NCBI GenBank assembly: GCA_015063795.1
Contig: SVTL01000005.1
Span: 50,538 to 104,394, forward strand
DNA from: Oscillospiraceae bacterium
GTDB lineage: Bacteria; Bacillota; Clostridia; Oscillospirales; CAG-272
Direction: 5' to 3'
Length of the DNA stretch: 53,857 bases
A program made the translations under genes and the position numbers. Below the pieces are notes generated by a model. The model saw only the letters and a list, made by a program, of their open reading frames with translations, had not been told where the DNA came from and did no database searches. Numbering within the stretch: position 1 is the stretch's first letter; each line of letters begins with the position of its first letter. Positions 8,718-18,500 of the stretch are shown piece after piece.

Positions 8718-8769
8718 TCCGACACGCTTTCTTAAAATGCACACAAGATAAAATCGAGGTAATAAGCAA

Positions 8770-9939
8770 ATGGATTTTCAAGTCTCCTTCCAAAACAACG
8801 GCAAGCTGAAGCTTCTGATCGTGGTGGGCACGCGCCCGGAGATTATCCGTCTGTCGGCGGTAATCACAAAATGCCGTCAGTATTTTGACACGATCCTGGC
8901 GCACACCGGACAGAACTACGATTATACGCTCAACGGGATCTTCTTCCGCGATCTGAAGCTTGCGGATCCCGATGTATACCTGCAGGCGGTGGGAGCCGAC
9001 CTGGGCGAGACGATGGGCAACATCATTGCCAGATCCTATCAGCTTATGGCTCAGATCAAGCCGGATGCCGTGCTGGTGCTCGGCGACACCAATTCCTGCC
9101 TGTCGGTGATCGGGGCCAAGCGTCTGCACATTCCGATCTTCCATATGGAGGCGGGGAACCGCTGTAAGGACGAATGCCTGCCCGAGGAGACCAACCGCCG
9201 CATCGTGGATATCATCTCCGATGTGAACATGGCCTACTCCGAGCACGCACGCCGCTATCTGGCCGACTGCGGTCTGCCCAAGGAGAGAACCTTTGTCACA
9301 GGCTCGCCCATGGCGGAGGTGCTGAGAAACAATCTGGCACAGATCGAGGCCAGCGACATCCATGCACGTCTTGGGCTGGAAAAAGGGAAGTACATCCTGC
9401 TCTCTGCCCATCGCGAGGAAAACATCGACACGGAGAAAAACTTCACCTCGCTCTTTACGGCCATCAACAAAATGGCAGAGCGCTATGATATGCCCATTCT
9501 CTATTCCTGCCACCCCAGAAGCCGCAAGCGTCTGGAGGAGAGCGGGTTTGAATTGGACTCGCGCGTGATCCGCCATGAACCGCTGGGCTTCCATGATTAC
9601 AATTGCCTGCAGATGAACGCCTTTGCGGTGGTGTCGGACAGCGGCACGCTTCCGGAGGAAAGCAGCTTCTTTGCATCCATCGGAAAGCCCATTCCCGCCA
9701 TCTGCATCCGAACCTCCACCGAACGTCCCGAGGCGTTGGACAAGGCCTGCTTTGTTCTGGCTGGCATTGACGGAGACGGCCTGTTGCAGGCGGTGGAGAC
9801 GGCTCTGACCATGCACCGCAATGGGGACTTTGGCATCCCCGTGCCGGACTACGTGGAGGAGAACGTATCGACCAAGGTGGTCAAGCTCATCCAGTCGTAC
9901 ACCGGCGTGGTGAACAAGATGGTGTGGCGCAAGGACTGA
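8770..9939 (+). CDS. UDP-HexNAc 2-epimerase, non-hydrolysing, CapG/WbjD/FnlC type
   Basis: 389 residues with all epimerase landmarks: VVGTRPEIIRLSAVI, HTGQNYDY, LVLGDTNSCLSVI, HMEAGNRC, PEETNRRIVD, SAHREEN, SCHPRSRKRLEE and DSGTLPEES. The 'HMEAGNRC' and 'GDTNSCLSVI' wording matches the CapG/WbjD/FnlC branch, which makes UDP-L-FucNAc from its talo isomer. Ordinary WecB has 'HVEAGLR'. So the product is more likely an L-sugar precursor than UDP-ManNAc; this is inference. The partner enzymes (CapE/CapF-like) are not in the window. GAGGT at 8756-8760 sits nine bases before the ATG. A clear terminator follows. Confidence 0.88.
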   Translation: MDFQVSFQNNGKLKLLIVVGTRPEIIRLSAVITKCRQYFDTILAHTGQNYDYTLNGIFFRDLKLADPDVYLQAVGADLGETMGNIIARSYQLMAQIKPDAVLVLGDTNSCLSVIGAKRLHIPIFHMEAGNRCKDECLPEETNRRIVDIISDVNMAYSEHARRYLADCGLPKERTFVTGSPMAEVLRNNLAQIEASDIHARLGLEKGKYILLSAHREENIDTEKNFTSLFTAINKMAERYDMPILYSCHPRSRKRLEESGFELDSRVIRHEPLGFHDYNCLQMNAFAVVSDSGTLPEESSFFASIGKPIPAICIRTSTERPEALDKACFVLAGIDGDGLLQAVETALTMHRNGDFGIPVPDYVEENVSTKVVKLIQSYTGVVNKMVWRKD

Positions 9940-9968
9940 CCTGCCTTTTAAAAAAAAGACAAAAAAAC

Positions 9969-10025
9969 ACCCTTATGTTACAGAACGGATCTTTTTGGAT
10001 CCTGACGGGCATAAGGGTTCTTTTT
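9969..10025 (+). terminator. Rho-independent terminator of the polysaccharide block
   Basis: ACCCTTATG (9969-9977) pairs with CATAAGGGT (10010-10018), with an inner GGATC/GATCC stem and the tail TCTTTTTCTT. A-runs on the left may make it bidirectional. Confidence 0.88.
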
Positions 10026-10124
10026 CTTAAAAAAACGGCCGCGGATTTTTTCGGAAAACGGGTAAAATAAACGTTGCGTTTGAAAAAGGAAACAGCAGCA
10101 ATACAGTTTACGGAGGAATTCGGA

Positions 10125-10730
10125 ATGAGTACAATTTACGGATACATTCGGGTATCGTCCCGCGATCAAAACGAGGAAAGACAGGTGCGGGCGATGGAAG
10201 CATTCGGCGTGTTGCCGTCGAACATGATCTGCGACAAGCAGTCGGGAAAGGACTTCAACCGCCCGGGGTACAAGCGCTTGATGCGGAAGCTGAAAAAAGG
10301 AGACGTTCTCGTGGTCAAGAGCATCGACCGGCTGGGGCGCGATTACAACGAGATCTTAGAGCAATGGCGGATCCTCACCAAGGAAAAGCAGGCGGACGTG
10401 GTGGTGCTGGATATGCCCCTGCTGGACACAAGAAGCGGCCGCGATCTGACGGGGAAGCTGATCGCCGATATCGTGCTGCAGCTGCTGAGCTACGTGGCGC
10501 AGACCGAGCGCGAATTCATCAGGCAACGCCAGCGGGAGGGCATCGAAAATGCACGGGCGAACGGCGTCCATCTTGGGCGGAGAGCGATCGAAAAGCCGGA
10601 GATATACGATGAAGTGAAAGCGGCTTGGCGACGCGGAGAAATGAGCGGAAGGCAAGCGGCGGAAAGGCTGGGCATCTCACACACGCTGTTCCGCAAATGG
10701 GTTGCAGACGATTCGAAAAAAGTCTCATAG
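10125..10730 (+). CDS. Small serine recombinase (resolvase/invertase family)
   Basis: 201 residues, the usual size of resolvase/DNA-invertase proteins. The catalytic domain opens IYGYIRVSSRDQ (nucleophile Ser11). It continues with KSIDRLGRDYNE (the conserved active-site arginines) and a long helix region TEREFIRQRQREGI. The C-terminus is a helix-turn-helix (GRQAAERLGISHTLFRKW). These enzymes cut and rejoin short inverted-repeat sites with a 2-bp crossover. An in-frame TTG at 10074 exists, but GGAGG at 10111-10115 selects the ATG at 10125. The gene stands alone between two terminators. Directly downstream are tandem repeats and two palindromic sites in opposite orientation, plausible targets. 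Confidence 0.9.
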   Translation: MSTIYGYIRVSSRDQNEERQVRAMEAFGVLPSNMICDKQSGKDFNRPGYKRLMRKLKKGDVLVVKSIDRLGRDYNEILEQWRILTKEKQADVVVLDMPLLDTRSGRDLTGKLIADIVLQLLSYVAQTEREFIRQRQREGIENARANGVHLGRRAIEKPEIYDEVKAAWRRGEMSGRQAAERLGISHTLFRKWVADDSKKVS

Positions 10731-10860
10731 TCATAGCAAAAAAGAGGAGGGCATGATCGAAAAAACAAGGTCTCATAGTCATAGCAGGAAGACGAAAGGC
10801 ACGATCGAAACAAGCCTCATAGTAATAGCAGAAAAATGAAGGGAATAATCGAAAAAACTG
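10710..10860 (+). repeat. Degenerate 44-48-bp tandem repeats at and after the recombinase stop
   Basis: Units start near 10710, 10755, 10803 and 10847 (the last partial). Each begins GATCGAAAAAACAAG and has TCTCATAGTCATAGCA in the middle, followed by a purine-rich stretch. The first unit overlaps the last codons and stop (TAG) of the recombinase gene. They may be accessory binding sites. The purine-rich parts are too variable and short to be CRISPR spacers. Confidence 0.75.
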
Positions 10861-10861
10861 C

Positions 10862-10879
10862 ATAAAGGTAGACCTTTAT
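10862..10879 (+). repeat. Palindromic site 1, candidate recombinase crossover site
   Basis: ATAAAGGT-AG-ACCTTTAT: two perfect 8-bp arms around a non-palindromic AG. This is the architecture of a serine-recombinase crossover site. The same arms recur at 10989 with the centre inverted. Confidence 0.6.
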
Positions 10880-10892
10880 TTCCAAAAACGCA

Positions 10893-10921
10893 TTGACAAG
10901 AAATGTGACTTGTGATACAAT
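10893..10921 (+). promoter_or_regulatory. Near-consensus sigma-70 promoter inside the putative invertible segment
   Basis: TTGACA (10893-10898), exactly 17 bp, then TACAAT (10916-10921). An ATGTAT-CTGT-ATACAT inverted repeat (10920-10935) overlaps the -10 end and the start site and could be an operator. In the present orientation it reads right, toward the end of the - strand nucleotidyltransferase gene. No recognised gene lies directly downstream of it. Confidence 0.75.
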
Positions 10922-10988
10922 GTATCTGTATACATATCCCCTAAAAATGAAAAAACGATGGCCGCGGAGCTTTGGTTTACCATGGTGC

Positions 10989-11003
10989 ATAAAGGTCTAC
11001 CTT
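10989..11003 (-). repeat. Palindromic site 2, inverted copy
   Basis: ATAAAGGT-CT-ACCTT on the + strand; on the - strand it reads AAGGT-AG-ACCTTTAT, matching 15 bases of site 1. The flanks TGCATAAAGGT are also shared. Central dinucleotides AG versus CT place the two sites in inverted orientation, about 127 bp apart centre to centre. Confidence 0.6.
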
Positions 11004-11021
11004 GAAATGCGGATGCCGATC

Positions 11022-11053
11022 AAAAACAAAAAAGGGAAGGACGAATCCTTCCC
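11022..11053 (-). terminator. Terminator of the nucleotidyltransferase gene
   Basis: GGGAAGGA (11034-11041), loop CGAA, TCCTTCCC (11046-11053). Read on the - strand it is followed by TTTTTTGTTTTTG, a classical intrinsic terminator. Confidence 0.88.
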
Positions 11054-11070
11054 CTGCGGTTAAAAAATCA

Positions 11071-12219
11071 TCAAAGCCCCACGTCTTTTAAAAGACGGTT
11101 GATCTCAGCCAGCTTCTCCTTGTCCATGGCAACGATGACATCCAGTTCTTTGGCATAGCCCTTCAGCCGCTTTTTCCGCACCATGTTGATCCAGCGCACC
11201 ACCTCGAAAAAGGGTGTCAGGATCGGGTATCGTTCCAGGATCGGATATTTGATCTTCAGCGTGCGGTAGGGCATGAAGATCCGCTTCAGGATCTGACGGA
11301 GCTTGCTTCCCGCCTGCTCCTGCTGAACGGCCAGCTGATTGGTCTTGGTGCCGTAAACGCCGCCGCGAAGGACATAATCCTCGATCCTGCGGGACATCTC
11401 GTTGTGGGGCGAAGAGCCGAACCAGATGCCGATCATGTCAAGCATACGTGAGTAGAACACGTCCAGCCCCGCGCGCTTGAGAAAGTCATCGAACACAGCC
11501 TGATCGTAAGCAAGCCGATCCTTGAGCAGGAACAGGTCAACGAAGGGCTTGATCCCGCAGCCGCCCTGCTGAAAGTGGTAGGCCATGTGGGCAACCAGAT
11601 GAAAGAGCAGGAATTCGTTTTGCATCTCGTATCGGTGAGCGCTTCCGTCGGCAAGGCGGCAGTTCTGCCAGACCTCGTCGAGAACGGCATCCATTGGATC
11701 GCTGTGCTCGCGCAAGCAGAAGTGAGGCTCGATGTGGATCCCGTTGGGCGCATGCATGGAGGTGTGGTGAACCCCCTTTCCGTCGTCGGTCGTGTACCCC
11801 AGCTTTGCTTCCAAAAGCGACTGCGCTTGCTCCAGATCCTCCTCGTGCACGAGAAAATCGATGTCGCAGCTGAGCCGCATCCACTCTTCGGGATAATAGG
11901 GACGGATCACCGGGCCCTTGAGAAGCATATGGTCGATGCCGGCGCCCTCCAGCACAGAGTGGATCTTGTCCGCCTCCAGCTTCAGCCTTTCACAGCGAAG
12001 CGCCGAGGTGAACAGAGCCTTCCTGAATCCATGGGAAACCGCATCCTCGCCGAGAAGACCAAGGTCGGACAGGGAAGCGGCCGCCAGATGTGCCATATCG
12101 TGAGCCTGCGCCAGCTTGAAAAGCGAAAGCATCTCTTCGTTGCTCAGCGTCTGCCCGTTCCAATCGCTGCCGCAGAGCTTGAAGCGCAAAAGCGCAAACA
12201 GAGTATCCTGAATGTCCAT
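11071..12219 (-). CDS. Uncharacterised nucleotidyltransferase family protein (NTP_transf_5 type)
   Basis: 382 residues. The nucleotidyltransferase signature is LLKGPVIRPYYPEEWMRLSCDIDFLV-like, about residues 105-130: 'LLKG', then 'R', then the metal-binding DxD in CDIDFLV. A helical C-terminal half follows. The family is often found beside PqqD-like and HPr-kinase-like genes, as at 22493-23463, but its chemistry is unknown. The open frame extends up to 12396; the ATG at 12219 was chosen because GGAGGG lies just upstream on the - strand (GTGGAGGGAAATCG) and the extra N-terminus looks non-coding. It is transcribed away from the giant gene. Confidence 0.78.
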   Translation of the reverse strand: MDIQDTLFALLRFKLCGSDWNGQTLSNEEMLSLFKLAQAHDMAHLAAASLSDLGLLGEDAVSHGFRKALFTSALRCERLKLEADKIHSVLEGAGIDHMLLKGPVIRPYYPEEWMRLSCDIDFLVHEEDLEQAQSLLEAKLGYTTDDGKGVHHTSMHAPNGIHIEPHFCLREHSDPMDAVLDEVWQNCRLADGSAHRYEMQNEFLLFHLVAHMAYHFQQGGCGIKPFVDLFLLKDRLAYDQAVFDDFLKRAGLDVFYSRMLDMIGIWFGSSPHNEMSRRIEDYVLRGGVYGTKTNQLAVQQEQAGSKLRQILKRIFMPYRTLKIKYPILERYPILTPFFEVVRWINMVRKKRLKGYAKELDVIVAMDKEKLAEINRLLKDVGL

Positions 12220-12376
12220 CGATTTCCCTCCACATGATAACAGCACCGGGCGCGGTGCAAGAAAAAGCTTATAAAGCCTCCCCATTATATCATGTCCGCA
12301 TGGGAAAAGCAAGGGGACACCCCATAAATTTTGAAAGCCGACTGCCTGAAAAGGGCAGAAAACAAAGGAGATACGC

Positions 12377-12442
12377 ATGAGTTCGCTGCAATACAAGAGC
12401 GGACATGCCCGAAAGACCGAAAATCTGATGGGCTATCCGTGA
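12377..12442 (+). CDS. Possible 21-residue leader peptide ahead of the giant gene
   Basis: ATG to TGA encoding MSSLQYKSGHARKTENLMGYP, with AAAGGAG seven bases upstream. It ends 58 bp before the giant gene start. No similarity recognised. It could be a translated leader or chance. The 9-bp inverted repeat CATGTCCGC (12291) / GCGGACATG (12399) overlaps it. Confidence 0.3.
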   Translation: MSSLQYKSGHARKTENLMGYP

Positions 12443-12500
12443 TAAACACAGAAAAATAAAAAAATAAATATAAAACCAAAATGAGAAAGGAAAGACACAC

Positions 12501-15500
12501 ATGAGAAAGACCTTTACAAAACTGATGTCCGTTTTGTTGGTTTTTGCGATGCTGTTCAGCACGTCGGGAATTACCGCGCTGGCAACCGACATCGTGACAA
12601 CCGTAACGGATACTCAGACAACGACCGAAGGCACCGGCAGTGAAAACGCCGCCTCCGGCTCGAATCAAGCGGTGGAGGCACCGATTTCTTTGGATTCCTC
12701 CATCCAAAACAATGTTTCTGAAACCACTCCGATGGCAAAAGGAACAAATCCGGTTACCGAGATCACCATGATTAATAGCGTGGCTGATCTGCAGGCATTT
12801 GCCGCATCGGTCAACGGAGGCAATGATTATGCCGGCAAGACGGTCTCTTTGGCGGTCAATCTTATTCTGACCGGTGTAAACTGGACGCCTATCGGCAACG
12901 GCACCCGTTCCGGTGCTGGCTTTACGGGCAATGCTTTCAAGGGCACCTTTGACGGTGGAAACCGCACCATCGAAGGACTGACTGCGCCTCTGTTTGGTGT
13001 CGTTACCGGCACGGTCAAGGACGTAAATCTGATTGCTAATATCAACGACACAACAAATGACAGCGTTGGTGCAGCCGTAGCGGTTCTGGTCGGCGGCACA
13101 GTTGACGACGTGGACGTATCCGGTACTGTAACGGCTCCCGAAGCAGCCGGCGGTGTAGTCGGACGTGTTCTGGCAATCGGCGAAGTTAAGAACTGCGACA
13201 ATACTGCCGCTGTAACCTCTAAAGGCTCCAGCGATGCCGCCGGCGGTATCGTAGGTAAGGCCTACTATACTTCTACCTCCGGTGTGATGAATATCACCAA
13301 CTGCACCAATACCGGCACTATCAACAGCGGTTATGCAGCCGGCGGTATCGTAGGCTTCTCTGCAGCAAATATCTCCGGTTGTACCAACAGCGGTGCAGTG
13401 ACCGGTAACAGTGGTACCGGCGGTATCATTGGTGAGCAGACCAATTATGGCACTGTTAACCAAAACTCCAACACTGGTGCTGTCAACGGCTATTGCGCCG
13501 GCGGTATCGTTGGTTGGACCCGGTATCAGACCGGCACTACTAATTATCCGCTGACGGCCAACATCACCATCTCCGACAATGAAAACACTGCTGCTGTTAT
13601 TACCGGCACCTATTCTGCCGGTGGTATTGCAGGTTTGATTTACAATCAGGCTACCGTTACCGGCAATACGAACAAGGCCTCCTCCATCGGCGCAGAGGGA
13701 TGCGTTTTTGCAGGCGGCATCGTAGGCGGTCTGCAGCAGGAGAACAACAACGCAGATATTCCCGGTGCGACATTCACCGTTAGCGGCAACACCAGCACCA
13801 CTACGCTGGCCGATATTAAGGCGAACTGCGTGAGTCTTGTTGCTTATAACAATGCACCCGCAGACGAGACCTTTGCAACCATCGAGAACAACACCGTTCC
13901 CGTTGAAACTCCCGTTGCTTATGTTGCCTTTATCGACACCGATAAGGACGGCGAGCAGGACGATGATGAAATCGCTTACACCGATCTGCAGGCTGCTATC
14001 GTAGCAGCGGCTCCTGCCGGCACGGTTGAGCTTCTTGATGACGTAACCGTTGACCAGTGGATCATGTTCGCTGAAACGCTGAACATCAGCAGCGGTCAGA
14101 TCATTACGCTCAACATCAACGGTCTGACCATCAACGGCAATAACCATACTCTGACGATCAACAGCATCGAATCCGCAGGCAACGGCGGTTATCTGTTCTT
14201 TGATGCCACCAAGCTGAACATTAACAATCTGACCATCAAGTATGCCGACGGTGTGGTTGGCGGTATCGGTCTGAAGGCAGGTACGCTCAATAACGTTACC
14301 TTCAACGGCTGCGTTTACGGTGTTATGCCCCAGACCGGTGCCGTTGTGATCCAGAACTGTACCTTCAAGACCACCGGCACTTCCATTTACTTTGAGGAAG
14401 AACGTGACGGTCTGACCGTGACCGGCTGTACGTTTGAGAACGCTTCTGACGTAAACGTCATTCTGCTGCGCGGTGATGTTGAATTTACCAACAATACCGT
14501 AGTTTCCGGCAGAACTGTTAATGTTGTAAGCGGTTCTCCCGTTGTAACCGGAAACAACTTCAATGATGTCAGACTGAAGGTTTACAACGGTGCTACCGCA
14601 ACGATCGAAAACAACACGATCAATGTACTTGCGTTCAATGATGCGACTGTACCGCAGTCCACCTTTACCAACAATACGCTCAGCACTGAAGCACAGGCGG
14701 CTCTTAATGCTGTGAAGCCGGCGCCGACACCGGATCTCACGATTTCGACTGCAGAGCAGTTGTTTGCTTTTGCCGCTGCAGTAAACGGCGGCAATGAGTT
14801 CAGCGGAAAACTTGTTGTTCTTGCAAACAATGTTGATTTGCAGAATGTTCTTTGGACTCCTATCGGAGCTAACGGAGATTCCTCTCCTAAATTCCGAGGA
14901 ACATTTGACGGACAGGGCAACACGATCTCCAATCTGAAGATCAATCAGGGAGCTGCATATCATGCAGCAGGTCTGTTTGGTGCTACCAATGGCACAATCA
15001 AGAACCTGACCATCAACGGCGCTTCTGTGGAAAGCTTGTCATCCGGTTCTGCTACCGTAAACGGTACTGCAGTCGTTGCAGGCACTACCGCTTACGGCGC
15101 AACAATTGAAAACGTTCACGTTAAGAACGCTACCGTTAAGGGTAACCGCTATGTGGCCGGTATTGTCGGTTACATGGATGGTGTTGTAACCGGTTGTTCC
15201 ATTGAGAATGTTACCATTGTTGCAACTCCCGACAATCTGACCGGTTCTTACGATAATGGCGACAAGGTTGGAGGTATTGTTGGTTACTGCAACTCCGGGG
15301 CGAATGAAATTTCCAACTGTGAGTTGAAGGGTACCGTATCCCTGACCGCATATCGTGATGTTGCCGGTATAGTTGGTTGTGCAAGCACCTCTGTTAAGGT
15401 TAATGGCAATACCAACAGCGCAACGCTGACGGTTACGATTGACCAGATAACAAACAGTTATGGTGAAAAGACACCTAATGCGGGAGAATTTGTAGGCCGC

Positions 15501-18500
15501 AACACCCCTGCGGAGTCGACCGGTAATGTTACCGCAGAGAATGCTACGTATCAGCAGAACACTGTTTCTCCTGCTCCCGTTGCCAAGATCGGCGATCAGG
15601 GTTATGAAAGTGTTTCTGCAGCCCTTGATGCAGCCTATAACGCAGGCATGAAGGATGTTGTTATCACCCTGACCGGTGAAACGAGTACCAGCACAACAGA
15701 TAGTGTTGACCTTTATAACAAATATGGCAATGGAACTGCATTTAACACCATTACCTTCAAGCAGGAAGATGCTTCCAAGGCTTACTATCTGAAGAATCTT
15801 TTCACCGGCTGGACAACCGGTAAGGTCGTATTTGACGGTGTAAACATTGTTGTTACAAATCAGCTTTACGCAATCGGTAAGGTTGAACTGACCAACAATT
15901 CCACAATCGTTCGTCCCAGCGATATTACCAACTATGTTTTCTACGGCGATATGGTAATCGAACCCGGCTCCAAGTTCAATAGCTTGGTTGACCGCATCAG
16001 TTCCGGCAGCTCGCTGACGGTTGACGGCGGCAAAACGGACGGTAACATCAACTCTACCGCAGACTACAAGACTGTTTGGCTGTATGTTGAAGACGGCAAC
16101 ACTATGACCATCAAGAACGGTGCTTATGTGATCGTCAGCAACTACGAATATGCTGAACTGGAGGTCAGCGGTACTGTTAACGTACAAGACTCCAGACTTG
16201 ACGTATTCACTGCAATCAGAATTGGTGAAAACGGTGTGTTCAACGTTGACGGCGGAAGTGACATCAACACAAAGAGCATCATCGGCTCCGGTAAGATCAT
16301 TCTCGATGCAGAAGGACTGGCAGCAGGTGCTGTTAGTGCATTCGATGGTGTCAACCTGTCCGGCTTCACCGGTACGGTTGAATTGGAAAACGCCACTGGC
16401 TTGGGAGTCGAGTTTGTTGACGGCAAGCTGACTCTGGTTAAGAATTACGAAAGCGGCACATGGGGCGGTATCGACTGGACTCTGACTTCTGATGGTACGC
16501 TCACCATCTCTCCCACCAAGGGCACTCCCGTAGCGGATCCCAATTCCGGTAAAACCTATGAGGTTGGTGCTTGGAGAGAAGCTGTTCGCTACGATAGCAC
16601 GGGCGAAGGCAAAGCAATCGAAGGCTGGCCTTATGATCGCACCAAGGTTAAGACCTTGATCATTGAAGAAGGCGTAACCTCCATCGGTTCCTTCACTGCA
16701 CAGGGCTTTACTAGCCTGACCGGCGAAGTTGTGATTCCTTCCACTGTTACCTACATTGGTCAGGAAGCATTCCAGAAGTCTACCTTCACAAAGCTTACTT
16801 TTGCTGCAGGCGGCACTGAAGAACTCTGCATTGCACAGGGCGCATTCAAGAACCTCATCATTGAAGAGGTTGCACTTCCCGATGACCGTCCTGTACATCT
16901 CCATGCATGGGTATTCAATAACTGCCACAATTTGAAGAATGCAACACTTCCTGCAACTCTTGTAAGTGTACATGGTACAAATCATATTGATTACTTCAAG
17001 GATTTCAACGCACATTCCAACGCCTCATGGACAAAGTCCAGCGAAATTTTCGCATATGATGAAAAACTTGAAACCATTACCTTCGGCAGCAAAGAAGTAA
17101 TGGACATGTTCTATGCGAACAACAACGGTACATCTAAAGACTACACCGTAGCTAATGTTGGTCTCACAACCTATTGTGACCTTGAAGATGCATTTGAGGC
17201 TGCAAAGAACGGCGAGATTGTTACGCTGATTAAGAACGTAACTGTAACTGTAACTGCAAACGTTCCTGCAGACGCAACTGTTGTTCTCGATCTCAACGGC
17301 AAGACTCTGACCGGCAGCATTCTTGCTCCCAATGCAGATCTGACTGTTCAGAACGGTACTATCAAGAACACCAATGCCTCCGTCAGCGCAATCGAAATCA
17401 ATGCAGGCACGCTGGCTATGACCAACGTCAACATTGATTCTGCACGTCACGGCGTTCGTATCGACGGTGAAGTTACTGCAATCATCGACGGTGGTACATA
17501 CAGAAGTGCCATTGGCGTGGGCACAGGCACTTACCATGCATTGAATATCGGCAGTAGTGATTCGGGAAATGAAACTGTTACCATCAAAAACGGTACATTT
17601 GTCGGCCCGAAGGGCACCACTTCTGACAGCGGCGCTGCTGTAAACGTACAGACCGGTGCCACTGTTACCATCGAAGGCGGTAGCTTCTCCGGCGGCAAGA
17701 ACAACACTCTTGCAGCAGCCGGCACTCTCACCGTATACGGCGGTACCTTCGACCAGGATCCTACTGCATATGTAGCTGAAGGCTACAAGGCTGTAAATAA
17801 GAACGGTACATGGACCGTTAAGGAAGACATTGTTCTTTCCGGCTCCGGTACTGAAACCGATCCTTACATTATCAGCAATCTCAAAGAACTCAAAGCATTC
17901 CGTGACTATGTAAACGACGGCATTACATACGCAGACCAGTATGTCAAGCTGACCGCTGACATTGATCTTACGGGCGAAGTTTGGATTCCGATCGGTACAA
18001 GCAACTATGACAAGACCCCGACCGATGCAAATGTAAAGATGTTTGCCGGTAACTTCGATGGCGGAGATTACATCATCACCGGTCTGTCTTCTGACGGTTA
18101 TGTTCCCGATTCCGCCGAAACCGGCAGCACCGAGTACAGCTTCGGTCTGTTCGGCTATGTTTACGGCGCGAATATTTCCAATGTAAAGCTTGCAAATGTT
18201 AATATCGACTGCGGAACCCGCACTGACAGTGCAGGTAACGAAGTGTATGGTTCCGGCATTGCAGCTCTCATCGGTTATTACTTCCCCGCAAACGGAAAGA
18301 CAACCGTCATTTCCAACTGCCACGTTCTCAGCGGTACCGTCAAGGCCTCCAACAACATGGGCGGTCTGATCGGTCACATGGATTCTCAGCTGAGCCAGCC
18401 CGCAGTTGACATTACCATTGAAAACTGCTCCAACGCTGCTGATGTTACCACGGAAGCACGCGAAGCAGGCGGTATTCTCGGTCTGATGAACAGCGCCCGC

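Noticed and set aside
5899-9816. Long - strand ORFs opposite the acyltransferase, SLH protein and epimerase genes
   Set aside because: They are shadows of clearly recognised + strand genes; no start signals and no family motifs.
10710-10860. CRISPR array
   Set aside because: The repeats are imperfect, units are nearly contiguous with no unique spacers of constant length, and no cas gene is present.
10947-11063. 38-codon ORF downstream of the promoter at 10893
   Set aside because: No ribosome site, and it runs through palindromic site 2 and the terminator hairpin. A non-coding RNA is more likely if anything is made.
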